Shown one piece after another: positions 8,812 to 15,569 of a stretch of DNA of 64,000 nucleotides. The notes beneath the pieces were generated by a model. It saw nothing but the letters and a program-made list of their open reading frames with translations. It was not told the DNA's origin and did no database searches. Within the stretch, counting starts at the first letter, position 1; the number at the start of each line of letters is the position of its first letter. The stretch spans positions 3,543,001-3,607,000 of the forward strand of contig AP017605.1 of the NCBI GenBank assembly GCA_002356515.1. The letters run 5' to 3'. Both the position numbers and the translations under genes were made by a program. Source of the stretch: Mesorhizobium loti. Its GTDB lineage: Bacteria > Pseudomonadota > Alphaproteobacteria > Rhizobiales > Rhizobiaceae.

Positions 8812-8918
8812 AGCGAAGACCTGCTCTATGTGCCCTTTTTTCCCAGAAATCGCACCGACTCGCAAACTGCAGTTCATTAGCGTGAACTTAATTAGGTCCG
8901 CGAAAATTTTAACGAATC

Positions 8919-8957
8919 GTTGACCGCGCTGTCCTATTTTGGAACAGCGCGGTCAAC
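8919..8957. repeat. Perfect 14-bp inverted repeat
   Basis: GTTGACCGCGCTGT (8919-8932) and ACAGCGCGGTCAAC (8944-8957) are perfect complements around an 11-base AT-rich loop. There is no T-run after it, so it is not a classic terminator. It lies in a gene-poor stretch beside an AT-rich segment (8880-8915). It may be a repeat, an operator or a structured RNA. Confidence 0.6.
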
Positions 8958-9133
8958 CCCAACCTGACCGCGCAGGCGGCTCCGGCAATCCAGCCCCCGC
9001 CGCACTGTCGGAGCCGCTACCACACTCGTCTAGAATACCAGCAATGGTTGAATCAACAGTTACCGCACGTGCTTTCCAGTGCGCTGTCCCAATCATTAGA
9101 CTTTGATGAAAAGGGTGGGCATGCGCTGGCTGG

Positions 9134-9335
9134 TTAGCCAGCCCCTATCAAGTACATCAAGAGACCCACAATGGCGGCTACCACATAAGCAACGGCAGGC
9201 GGCGGCGCTTGCCTCGTTTGACTGGCCTTCCGTCTGCGGCGGCATAGGCACTGTAAATGCGCCGGCCGTCCTCTCCGAACCGATCGCTATTTGGGTAAGC
9301 CTTTTTTGGCTTAGATCCCGGTCGAAGTATTCCAT
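9134..9335 (-). pseudogene. Possible decayed small membrane protein gene
   Basis: Reading leftward, protein-like sequence jumps between frames. It starts MEYFDRD (ATG 9335), continues in a second frame as YPNSDRFGEDGRRIYSAYA then ADGRPVKRGKRR, and ends in a third frame as AVAYVVAAIVGLLMYLIGAG-stop (stop at 9134). Joined together these give a soluble, basic N-terminus and one C-terminal membrane span, as expected of a small anchored protein. Two frameshifts are needed. Either the gene is broken or this is a chance impression; sequencing error is also possible. Confidence 0.35.
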
Positions 9336-9412
9336 GGCCTAGCCCAGGATCACGATCCTTGCCGGCAGTTTAGAGCTGTCCTCTTAGCCACAGCCGTTAT
9401 CCGCATCCTGTT

Positions 9413-9676
9413 TCAATAGATCTGCACACCAAGCCGCTCGTTTTTTCTCCACCGCACGACGGCTCGATATCTAGCGTCATCCGCGGGGATGTGAAGAACG
9501 AACCGGTCAGGAATAACCACGCCCGGATCCACTCGTAACTCGGCACCGTGAGCGTGCTGATTTCTGACGGAGCACCGGATGGTCGCATCTTCAGTGATGA
9601 TGGTCCCGTCTTTTAGGACAGCACTCCGAGGATGCGAGCGCCGCTCAATTGGCGGATCGTCAGGGCCGCTGCTCAT
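9413..9676 (-). CDS. PilZ domain protein
   Basis: 87 residues from ATG 9676, preceded by GAGGAA; an upstream ATG at 9706 has no ribosome site. The PilZ pattern is clear: ERRSHPR near the N-terminus (the RxxxR c-di-GMP loop, here with RRSHPR), then an internal strand CSVRNQHAHGAELRV in place of the usual D/NxSxxG, and a final VRWRKNERLGVQ. PilZ domains usually bind cyclic-di-GMP. The second motif is partly changed (N-Q-H-A-H-G), so nucleotide binding is uncertain. Stand-alone single-domain protein. Confidence 0.8.
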   Translation of the reverse strand: MSSGPDDPPIERRSHPRSAVLKDGTIITEDATIRCSVRNQHAHGAELRVDPGVVIPDRFVLHIPADDARYRAVVRWRKNERLGVQIY

Positions 9677-9850
9677 GGTCTCATTCCTCGAAACACCGCG
9701 ATTCATTTAGCTTGCGCTGAAATAGTTCCCAAAACCCAAAAGCCCGCCGGCCGGAGCCATCGGGCGAATGGGGCGTATGCGGCTCGATGGGCGCAAAAAT
9801 GACCCCCACGGAAGGCATATTTGACGGTTTCTGCAGATGCTTGAAATCTC

Positions 9851-9925
9851 TGGTACGCCCAAGGGGAATCGAACCCCTGTTCCCGCCGTGAGAGGGCGGT
9901 GTCCTGACCGCTAGACGATGGGCGC
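9851..9925 (-). tRNA. tRNA-Glu(CTC)
   Basis: On the minus strand a full cloverleaf can be drawn. The acceptor is GCGCCCA with TGGGCGT, the anticodon stem CCGCC/GGCGG encloses loop CTCTCAC (anticodon CTC, reads GAG), and the T-arm AGGGG-TTCGATT-CCCCT follows. The 3' CCA is encoded. There is no sign of an integrated element next to it. Confidence 0.95.
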
Positions 9926-10015
9926 GTTCAAGAACCGGCGATATAGGCTGACGGCTGGGAAAAAGCAACTGGGGTTCGACGGCTTTACTGCAGCGAGGGA
10001 AAAGCAGCCCACAGG

Positions 10016-10423
10016 TTACCGCTTGGGCTCGATCAGGTCCCAGAGATTGCCGTGAAGATCGGCGAAAACCGCGACCGTGCCATAGGGCTCGAAACGCGGC
10101 GCCTCACGGAATTCGACGCCCTTTGCCAGCATCGCCGCATGGTCGCGGGCAAAGTCATCGGTTTCGAGGAACAGGAAAACCCGGCCGCCGGTCTGGTTGC
10201 CTATGCTTTGCCTTTGCGCCTCGTCGGACGCCTCGGCCAAGAGCAGCCTGGCGCCTTGCCCGTTGGCCGGCGCGACCGTGACCCAGCGCTTGCCGCCACC
10301 GAGATCGACGTCTTCGAGAAGCAGAAAACCCAGCCGCCCGACATACCAGGCGATCGCCTCGTCATAATTGGCGACGACCAGCGCCACGGTTGCGACACGG
10401 CGATGTTCGGCGAAGCCTTTCAT
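10016..10423 (-). CDS. VOC family (glyoxalase-like) protein
   Basis: 135 residues, one VOC domain. It opens VATVALVVANYDEAIAWYVGRLGF, has VFLFLETDDFARDHAAMLAKGV in the middle and ends VAVFADLHGNLWDLIEP, the usual glyoxalase-family signature with the late E (in LIEP). The first-strand ligand position is V/A rather than His, so it may not be a metal enzyme of the lactoylglutathione-lyase type. A palindrome 40 bp upstream (10463-10480) may control it. Confidence 0.8.
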   Translation of the reverse strand: MKGFAEHRRVATVALVVANYDEAIAWYVGRLGFLLLEDVDLGGGKRWVTVAPANGQGARLLLAEASDEAQRQSIGNQTGGRVFLFLETDDFARDHAAMLAKGVEFREAPRFEPYGTVAVFADLHGNLWDLIEPKR

Positions 10424-10462
10424 GCCTGAGGCCTGTTCATTGGTTGCGGTCGGTCATTTCTG

Positions 10463-10480
10463 CGACAAACTTGTTTGTCG
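10463..10480. promoter_or_regulatory. Candidate operator of the VOC gene
   Basis: CGACAAAC-TT-GTTTGTCG is a perfect 8-bp palindrome between two leftward genes, 40 bp before the VOC start codon. Its size and position fit a repressor site of the TetR or MarR kind. No regulator gene lies next to it. Confidence 0.45.
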
Positions 10481-10495
10481 TAGTGTTGCGGCCGG

Positions 10496-10879
10496 TCATT
10501 TGTTGCGAATGGCGAACTGGCCGATCAGACGGCGCTCTGCGATATCGTAGACGAAGATCGCACGGCCGCCGTCGGCGAGCTCGGCGTCGATCGAGATGCG
10601 GTTGCCGGACAGCGACTGGCTGACCACTTTGGCGCCGACCGGCAGCACGATGTCGCCGCTGAGCGGCTCGCCGGCGGGTGCCTGGATATCGCCGGCCAGT
10701 TGCGCACTTGTGGGCGGAGCGTTGCGCGCTTTGTAGACAAGGGCCCCGATCACCACCATAAGGGCGACAAACAGCAGGCCGAGATTGATGCCCATGAAGC
10801 GGATGAGCTTCTTGCGCACCTTTTCAGCTTCGGCGTCGAGCGGCTTCTCCTGGTCTTCGTCGGCAATCGGGCTGGCCAT
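10496..10879 (-). CDS. Single-span membrane protein, conserved beside rluD (possibly DUF6476)
   Basis: 127 residues: an acidic cytosolic N-terminus of about 27 residues, a membrane span at about 31-50 (INLGLLFVALMVVIGALVY), and a periplasmic C-terminal beta-rich part ending IFVYDIAERRLIGQFAIRN. It is divergent from the pseudouridine synthase with only 24 bp between start codons. That arrangement is, from memory, common in Hyphomicrobiales, where such proteins are called DUF6476; the name is tentative. Function unknown. Confidence 0.7.
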   Translation of the reverse strand: MASPIADEDQEKPLDAEAEKVRKKLIRFMGINLGLLFVALMVVIGALVYKARNAPPTSAQLAGDIQAPAGEPLSGDIVLPVGAKVVSQSLSGNRISIDAELADGGRAIFVYDIAERRLIGQFAIRNK

Positions 10880-10903
10880 GGCAAAACATTCCGGAATTTT
10901 TCA

Positions 10904-11959
10904 ATGAGCGCTCATAACGAAGAGGCCCCTGAATTGATAGAGGACCAATTCATCGCGGCAGCGCCCACCGTGCTGGTGGCGGGACCGGATGCGGCTGGCC
11001 AGCGCCTCGACCAATGGCTGGCCGCCAGCCTCGGCCCTGATATGTCGCGCAGCCGCGTGCAGATGCTGATCAGGCAAGGCGCGGTCTCTATTGACGGCAA
11101 GCCGGTCGACGAAACCAAGCGCAAGATGAGCGCGGGCGAAAGCGTATCGGTTGCCATGCCGGAGCCCGAGCCGGCCGCGCCTGCGGGAGAAAACATCGCG
11201 CTCGACGTGCTCTATGAGGACGACGCACTGATCGTCATCAACAAACCGGCCGGGCTGGTCGTCCATCCCGGCGCCGGCAACTGGACCGGCACGCTGGTCA
11301 ACGCGCTGATCCATCACTGCGGCGACAGCCTGTCCGGCATTGGCGGGGTGCGCCGCCCGGGCATCGTGCACCGTCTCGACAAGGAGACCAGCGGCGTCAT
11401 GGTGGTGGCCAAGACCGACCGCGCCCATAAGGCGCTGTCGGAAGCCTTCGCCGATCACGGCCGGACCGGCGATCTCGAACGCGCCTATCTGGCTTTGGTC
11501 TGGGGCATACCACAGAGGCCGACCGGAACAGTCGATGCGCCGCTCGGCCGGGCCGCCGACCGGGTGCGCCGTGCCGTGGTGCCGGAAGGCCGCGACGACG
11601 CCCGCCATGCCGTCACCCACTTTGCCGTCCAGGAGCGTTTTGGCGAAAAACAGCAGGAGTTCGCCACGGCAAGCCTGGTCGAATGCCGGCTGGAAACCGG
11701 CCGCACCCACCAGATCCGTGTCCACATGGCCCATATCGGCCACCCAGTGATCGGCGACCCCGATTACGGCCAGGCCTTCCGCACCAAGGCCAACCGGCTG
11801 CCGGAACCGCTGAAAAGTCAGGTCAAGGCATTTTCCCGGCAAGCTTTGCATGCCTGGCTCCTTGCATTTCGCCATCCCGATACCCATTTACCCATGAGGT
11901 TCGAGGCGCCGATACCGAGGGACATGGAGGAACTCGTCGGCGGCTTTCGCAATCTCTGA
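10904..11959 (+). CDS. rluD: RluA/RluD-family 23S rRNA pseudouridine synthase
   Basis: 351 residues from ATG 10904. An S4 RNA-binding domain (about residues 25-90: GQRLDQWLA...SRSRVQMLIRQGAVSIDG) precedes the catalytic domain. The signature HRLDKETSGVMVVAKT near residue 157 carries the catalytic Asp, and GRTHQIRVHMAHIGHPVIGD follows near 265. RluD-type enzymes make pseudouridines in helix 69 of 23S rRNA. Which uridines this one modifies cannot be told from sequence alone; RluC-like function is possible. It lies 190 bp upstream of rpoH. Confidence 0.88.
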   Translation: MSAHNEEAPELIEDQFIAAAPTVLVAGPDAAGQRLDQWLAASLGPDMSRSRVQMLIRQGAVSIDGKPVDETKRKMSAGESVSVAMPEPEPAAPAGENIALDVLYEDDALIVINKPAGLVVHPGAGNWTGTLVNALIHHCGDSLSGIGGVRRPGIVHRLDKETSGVMVVAKTDRAHKALSEAFADHGRTGDLERAYLALVWGIPQRPTGTVDAPLGRAADRVRRAVVPEGRDDARHAVTHFAVQERFGEKQQEFATASLVECRLETGRTHQIRVHMAHIGHPVIGDPDYGQAFRTKANRLPEPLKSQVKAFSRQALHAWLLAFRHPDTHLPMRFEAPIPRDMEELVGGFRNL

Positions 11960-12061
11960 ACCAGCCATCAAAAAACCTGACTGGCACTGTTCACTTCAGC
12001 GTGACACACTGTTTCGTGTTGAACAAATGTCTGTCTTTTCTGGTTTTGTTCCTGTATATAC

Positions 12062-12098
12062 GTGACGTCGCGAGCGAGCCTTTGGGTGCTCGCGTCAC
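12062..12098 (+). promoter_or_regulatory. Hairpin upstream of rpoH
   Basis: GTGACG-(TCG)-CGAGC at 12062-12075 pairs with GCTCGCGTCAC at 12088-12098, with a three-base bulge and a 12-base loop. It ends 50 bp before the rpoH start and may lie in the leader. A regulatory role is inference; rpoH leaders of gammaproteobacteria are thermosensors, but by a different structure. Confidence 0.4.
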
Positions 12099-12148
12099 AT
12101 GCCCGCCGCGTTTCGGGGGCATCACTCCAATAGAGAGGGGGCGCTATC

Positions 12149-13060
12149 ATGGCCCAGTCATTACCCAGTATCGTTTCCGGCGAAGGCGGCCTCAGCCGCT
12201 ATCTGGAAGAAATCCGCCGCTTTCCCATGCTTCAGCCGCAGGAAGAGTACATGCTCGCCAAGCGTTATGCCGAGCATGAAGACACCAGCGCTGCGCACAA
12301 ACTCGTCACCAGCCATTTGCGGCTCGTCGCCAAGATCGCCATGGGCTATCGCGGCTACGGCCTGCCGATCGGCGAGGTGATCTCGGAAGGCAATGTCGGC
12401 CTGATGCAGGCCGTCAAGAAATTCGAACCCGAGCGCGGCTTCCGCCTCGCGACCTACGCCATGTGGTGGATCAAGGCCTCGATCCAGGAATACATCCTGC
12501 GCTCGTGGAGCCTGGTCAAGATGGGCACGACCGCCAACCAGAAGCGGCTGTTCTTCAACCTGCGCAAGGTGAAGGGCAAGATCCAGGCGCTGGATGACGG
12601 CGACCTCAAGCCCGACCAGATCGCCGAGATCGCCACGCGGCTGAACGTTTCCGAAGCCGAAGTGGTGTCGATGAACCGCCGCCTGTCCGGCGACGCTTCG
12701 CTCAACGCGCCGATCCGGGCGACGGAAGGCGAATCCGGCGAATGGCAGGACTGGCTGGTCGACGACCACGAAAGCCAGGAAGAGATGCTGATCGAGCAGG
12801 ACGAGCTGGAAAACCGGCGCGGCATGCTGTCGGGCGCTCTTGCCGTGCTCAATGAGCGCGAGCGGCGCATCTTCGAGGCCCGTCGCCTCGCCGAGGAGCC
12901 GCTGACGCTGGAAGAGCTGTCGGCCGAGTTCGACATCAGCCGCGAGCGCGTGCGCCAGATCGAGGTGCGCGCCTTCGAGAAGGTGCAGGATGCCGTCAAG
13001 GCCGCCGCCAAGCGCCAGACCCAGGCGCTGCGCACCATCGAGGCCCAACCGGCGGCTTAA
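12149..13060 (+). CDS. rpoH: RNA polymerase heat-shock sigma factor (sigma-32)
   Basis: 303 residues. Region 1.2 starts LSRYLEEIRRFPML. Region 2 carries LRLVAKIAMGYRGYGLP and the -10 helix TYAMWWIKASIQEYILRSWSLVK. The RpoH box is QKRLFFNLRKVK (residues about 131-142), which separates RpoH from RpoD. Region 4 has the helix-turn-helix LTLEELSAEFDISRERVRQIEVRAFEKVQ. It directs core polymerase to heat-shock promoters. The last 138 bases of the coding region and the stop are repeated at 15349-15486, so the present 3' end may have been supplied by an inserted element; the protein is intact. Its natural terminator now lies 2.4 kb downstream. Confidence 0.95.
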   Translation: MAQSLPSIVSGEGGLSRYLEEIRRFPMLQPQEEYMLAKRYAEHEDTSAAHKLVTSHLRLVAKIAMGYRGYGLPIGEVISEGNVGLMQAVKKFEPERGFRLATYAMWWIKASIQEYILRSWSLVKMGTTANQKRLFFNLRKVKGKIQALDDGDLKPDQIAEIATRLNVSEAEVVSMNRRLSGDASLNAPIRATEGESGEWQDWLVDDHESQEEMLIEQDELENRRGMLSGALAVLNERERRIFEARRLAEEPLTLEELSAEFDISRERVRQIEVRAFEKVQDAVKAAAKRQTQALRTIEAQPAA

Positions 13061-13063
13061 AGC
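12923..13063 (+). repeat. rpoH 3'-end direct repeat, left copy
   Basis: 141 bp covering the last 46 codons or so of rpoH, its TAA stop and three further bases. It matches 15349-15489 at 140 of 141 positions; the only difference is C12961 versus T15387, a silent Ile codon change. It is the left boundary (attL-like) of the AT-rich insert. Confidence 0.95.
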
Positions 13064-13096
13064 GTTTCGGTACTGAGACGCGGGCAATCAATTAGT

Positions 13097-13152
13097 ATTG
13101 GTGGCGCAAGGCAATTGGCGCCGCCAATCTTGTGAGCCAAACGCCGGCTCAC
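13097..13152 (+). terminator. Twin hairpins after rpoH
   Basis: Two hairpins in a row. ATTGGTGGCGC (13097-13107) pairs with GCGCCGCCAAT (13118-13128) with one G-T pair. GTGAGCC (13132-13138) pairs with GGCTCAC (13146-13152). There is no T-run. They sit 37 bp past the rpoH stop, inside the islet's left end, and could stabilise or end the rpoH transcript in place of the displaced terminator. They could also be part of the element's end structure. Confidence 0.45.
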
Positions 13153-13312
13153 TAAGGATGCGCCACCCGTTCTCGGTTGCCAGAGTCGGATTGGCACGGC
13201 CGTCCGAACCCACATCACCAAGATTTCGCTTCAGTCTACCGCCCTGCGTTCATCATAACGAGTCAGACAACAGTTTCGTTAGCGCTAATCTGATTGAAGG
13301 TCGGACAATCAG

Positions 13313-15145
13313 CTATTGCCTATCAGCTCGGCTTCCGTTTCGTTGATCGCCCAAATAAAATACCAAAAAAAAGAGCAAAAGGAATGCCCCAATCGCCGAC
13401 ACGTCACTAATTAAATTGTCAAAGTACCCAATTGAAATTCCATCAATCATTTTGGGTACAAAATATCCTATTGGAGCAAAAGGAATCTGCACAGCGACAT
13501 AAAATACGCTAGAGCTTACAATCACAAACAAAGCAAACAAACACGCAAAGCGAATTGAAGTAGTCAATTCCAAAGACCTGTCCAGAATATAGCACAATGA
13601 CACAGCCAAAAAGCAACCCAAACTTGAAATCAATAGCTGACCTGTAAATATCTTTGTAAAGTAAAAATCGTACATCTGACCAAGTAGCGCGTTTGGCGTA
13701 AACATAGATTTGTCATTAAGATATATAGATATCGACTTATAGCCGAGATAGACTATACCTTGCAATATTGCTGCGATAATAAAAGTTCTTATGGCGATAG
13801 ACAGCATTTGGATTATGCGAACTTCACTATTTATCGCATAGAGATATTTCCAACTCCTATCGAGCCTCTTCCTGTATCTATATATAATCGCGACAAATAG
13901 AGGTAAAACAAATACCGCAGCAAGGCCCAATACTTTATACCAGCCTATGGTTAACGATGTCTTCACCAATTCTTGTGGATTTACCTGATCGCCTCTAATA
14001 TTACTGTTTATAAGCCTTATAGTCGCACAAATGACAAATGTCGCAGAAAGCCCTGCAACGGAGGCCAAAGCAACACGATTTAGCTCGCTCGAGACTGAGG
14101 TATATCTAACTTGCTCGGCAATTGAGACAATTGCCGGCGGCGCCCTGTCAAGCGCCGCGTTCTTATCATTTGAAATAATTAGCGCAAGGAGCGCCTCGTG
14201 ATAGTAAGCACAGTCCGCGATCCTGTCGGATATAGAAAGTACCCTTTGCGAGATATCAGCTACCCCACTCTGAGAAGCAATATACCCATCGATAGCTGAT
14301 TTTACAGACGGCTCCTCCCTGAGCGTCGGTTGAGCCAGGATATCATTGTAGGTCTTACCAGTACCCGTCGATTTAAGAACTCCATCGATAGCTTCAGCGA
14401 ACGATTTCCAGTCTCTCAATATAATATCACGGAGATTAAACGTCGACTTGTACTCTCCTTCTGTAAATATTTGTTGCTTACGGAATCTATCTATAACATC
14501 GTCCGACCATATCTCTCTGGACTGCTCTCTATGCACCGTCCACGGCGTTAGCAGGGCGCAATGCACGCTGTTTTCATAGAGCGACTGCCTGTCGGCTTCC
14601 GGAAGCCGTATAATCCTAGCAAGTACATCCATCTCGTTAATATTCGATTTTTCTGTAATATCTGCAACGGAATCTAATTTATCCAGTATGTCCTGCTTGT
14701 TAAGGAAGCTAATAAGCTCGATCAAATCCTCTGGAACGCCAGCTACTTTTTGAGACAGGCGCAACCAACTATTCTCAAAAGTCTCTACGCTGGAAAAATG
14801 AGGCAATGCGCCAACCAAAAGGGAACAAACAAAAAGCGGCCCCGCTGGGGTTGCCCAACTATCAGCCAGAGCACCGCCAGTTATCTCGTGAGTAACCCAG
14901 GAAGCTATCGGCTGACTTAAGCATAAAGCAACAAAAATGATGAGATAGGCAGAATAATATACTATAAAGCCTCTTCTATACTGACCCTTAGTTGCAATAT
15001 ATGATGTCTTTCTCTCACCTTGAAGAAAGACACTAAGCCTGCCGTCGTCCTGGATATCAATCTCTCCAAAGCGACGCCAGGTAAACATACCCAAGACAAC
15101 CAAGGAGAATAGGAAAGCTCCCCCATACCAAAACCCGTTGACCAT
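13313..15145 (-). CDS. 610-aa polytopic membrane protein of the rpoH islet, unknown family
   Basis: About nine hydrophobic spans can be seen: residues 6-23, 60-77, 101-117, 357-378, 401-421, 447-468, 499-520, 531-553 and 583-598. Between spans 3 and 4 is a soluble region of about 230 residues (118-350), rich in charged helices and hydrophobic heptads (LIELISFLNKQDILDKLDSVADI). I recognise no catalytic motif; GTGKT at 261-265 lacks the rest of a P-loop. The start ATG 15145 follows the stop of the peptide gene by three bases and has no ribosome site of its own, so translation is probably coupled. Codon use (AT-ending, many ATA and AGA) is unlike the neighbours and signals transfer. Role unknown: transporter, receptor or defence effector are all possible. 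Confidence 0.85.
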   Translation of the reverse strand: MVNGFWYGGAFLFSLVVLGMFTWRRFGEIDIQDDGRLSVFLQGERKTSYIATKGQYRRGFIVYYSAYLIIFVALCLSQPIASWVTHEITGGALADSWATPAGPLFVCSLLVGALPHFSSVETFENSWLRLSQKVAGVPEDLIELISFLNKQDILDKLDSVADITEKSNINEMDVLARIIRLPEADRQSLYENSVHCALLTPWTVHREQSREIWSDDVIDRFRKQQIFTEGEYKSTFNLRDIILRDWKSFAEAIDGVLKSTGTGKTYNDILAQPTLREEPSVKSAIDGYIASQSGVADISQRVLSISDRIADCAYYHEALLALIISNDKNAALDRAPPAIVSIAEQVRYTSVSSELNRVALASVAGLSATFVICATIRLINSNIRGDQVNPQELVKTSLTIGWYKVLGLAAVFVLPLFVAIIYRYRKRLDRSWKYLYAINSEVRIIQMLSIAIRTFIIAAILQGIVYLGYKSISIYLNDKSMFTPNALLGQMYDFYFTKIFTGQLLISSLGCFLAVSLCYILDRSLELTTSIRFACLFALFVIVSSSVFYVAVQIPFAPIGYFVPKMIDGISIGYFDNLISDVSAIGAFLLLFFLVFYLGDQRNGSRADRQ

Positions 15146-15148
15146 TTG

Positions 15149-15259
15149 TCAACTGCAAACTTGGTTGTTCGGATTACAAGGTCCCAAAGCAAAGGCATCT
15201 TTACATAGCGACCCGCTCGCAAACAATAGAACCATCAGAATGATCGAGAGCGCTTTCAT
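15149..15259 (-). CDS. 36-residue secreted peptide with two cysteines
   Basis: Start ATG 15259 is preceded by GGAGGAG with six bases spacing, one of the best ribosome sites in the window. Residues 1-24 form a typical signal peptide (basic MK, hydrophobic SIILMVLLFASGSL, then CKDAFA). A cut after AFA would release LGPCNPNNQVCS, a 12-residue peptide whose two cysteines could close a seven-residue ring loop. The stop is three bases from the start of the 610-aa membrane protein, so the two are translationally linked. A -10-like TATATT lies at 15294-15299 on the minus strand after an A-rich spacer. A longer reading from 15343 lies partly outside the islet pattern and has no ribosome site. Function unknown. 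Confidence 0.7.
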   Translation of the reverse strand: MKALSIILMVLLFASGSLCKDAFALGPCNPNNQVCS

Positions 15260-15348
15260 CTCATTCTCCTCCGGTGATGCGAAAGCAAGCTCTAATATAG
15301 CAGCTTTTTTTAGATCAATAAAGTACCGTTGTGTGCCGGGCATGTACT

Positions 15349-15489
15349 GCCGAGTTCGACATCAGCCGCGAGCGCGTGCGCCAGATTGAGGTGCGCGCCT
15401 TCGAGAAGGTGCAGGATGCCGTCAAGGCCGCCGCCAAGCGCCAGACCCAGGCGCTGCGCACCATCGAGGCCCAACCGGCGGCTTAAAGC
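15349..15489 (+). repeat. rpoH 3'-end direct repeat, right copy (orphan)
   Basis: Identical to 12923-13063 except T15387. It encodes the last part of RpoH region 4.2 in frame to the stop at 15486 but has no upstream coding sequence, so it is not a functional gene. It is followed 23 bp later by a perfect terminator, which marks it as the original chromosomal 3' end (attR-like). Confidence 0.95.
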
Positions 15490-15508
15490 CAGGTTCGGCA
15501 ACAAAATG

Positions 15509-15545
15509 AAAAAGGCGGCGCCAGGAAACTGGCGCCGCCTTTTTC
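15509..15545 (+). terminator. rpoH: Strong terminator, originally of rpoH
   Basis: AGGCGGCGCCAG-GAAA-CTGGCGCCGCCT is a perfect 12-bp stem (15513-15524 with 15529-15540) flanked by AAAA on the left and TTTTT on the right. It works for either strand on paper. It now serves only the orphan rpoH end and the leftward MBL gene. Confidence 0.9.
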
Positions 15546-15569
15546 GTCCCTGGCCGCCGAGTTGCGACC

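Larger units (their letters stand above)
13061..15486. mobile_element. 2.4-kb AT-rich islet inserted at the rpoH 3' end
   Basis: The spacing between the two 141-bp rpoH copies is 2426 bp. DNA from about 13240 to 15345 is far more AT-rich than the rest of the window and its genes use many AT-ending codons. The left copy completes rpoH. The right copy has no start and is followed by the strong terminator that should follow rpoH. This is the pattern left by site-specific integration into a gene's 3' end with restoration of the gene. No integrase, transposase or short terminal inverted repeat is visible, so the element would need a recombinase in trans or has lost it. Exact ends within the repeat cannot be fixed. 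Alternative: tandem duplication followed by insertion. Confidence 0.75.

Noticed and set aside
9851..9925. tRNA-Glu as an integration site
   Set aside because: No partial tRNA copy or integrase gene is seen near it.
14350..14370. GTGKT in the 610-aa islet protein as an ATP-binding loop
   Set aside because: The residues before it do not fit GxxxxGK[ST], and there is no Walker B motif.
12923..15489. rpoH repeat as a simple assembly error
   Set aside because: The two copies differ at one base and have distinct flanks, and the DNA between has clearly foreign composition. It is still worth a read-level check.
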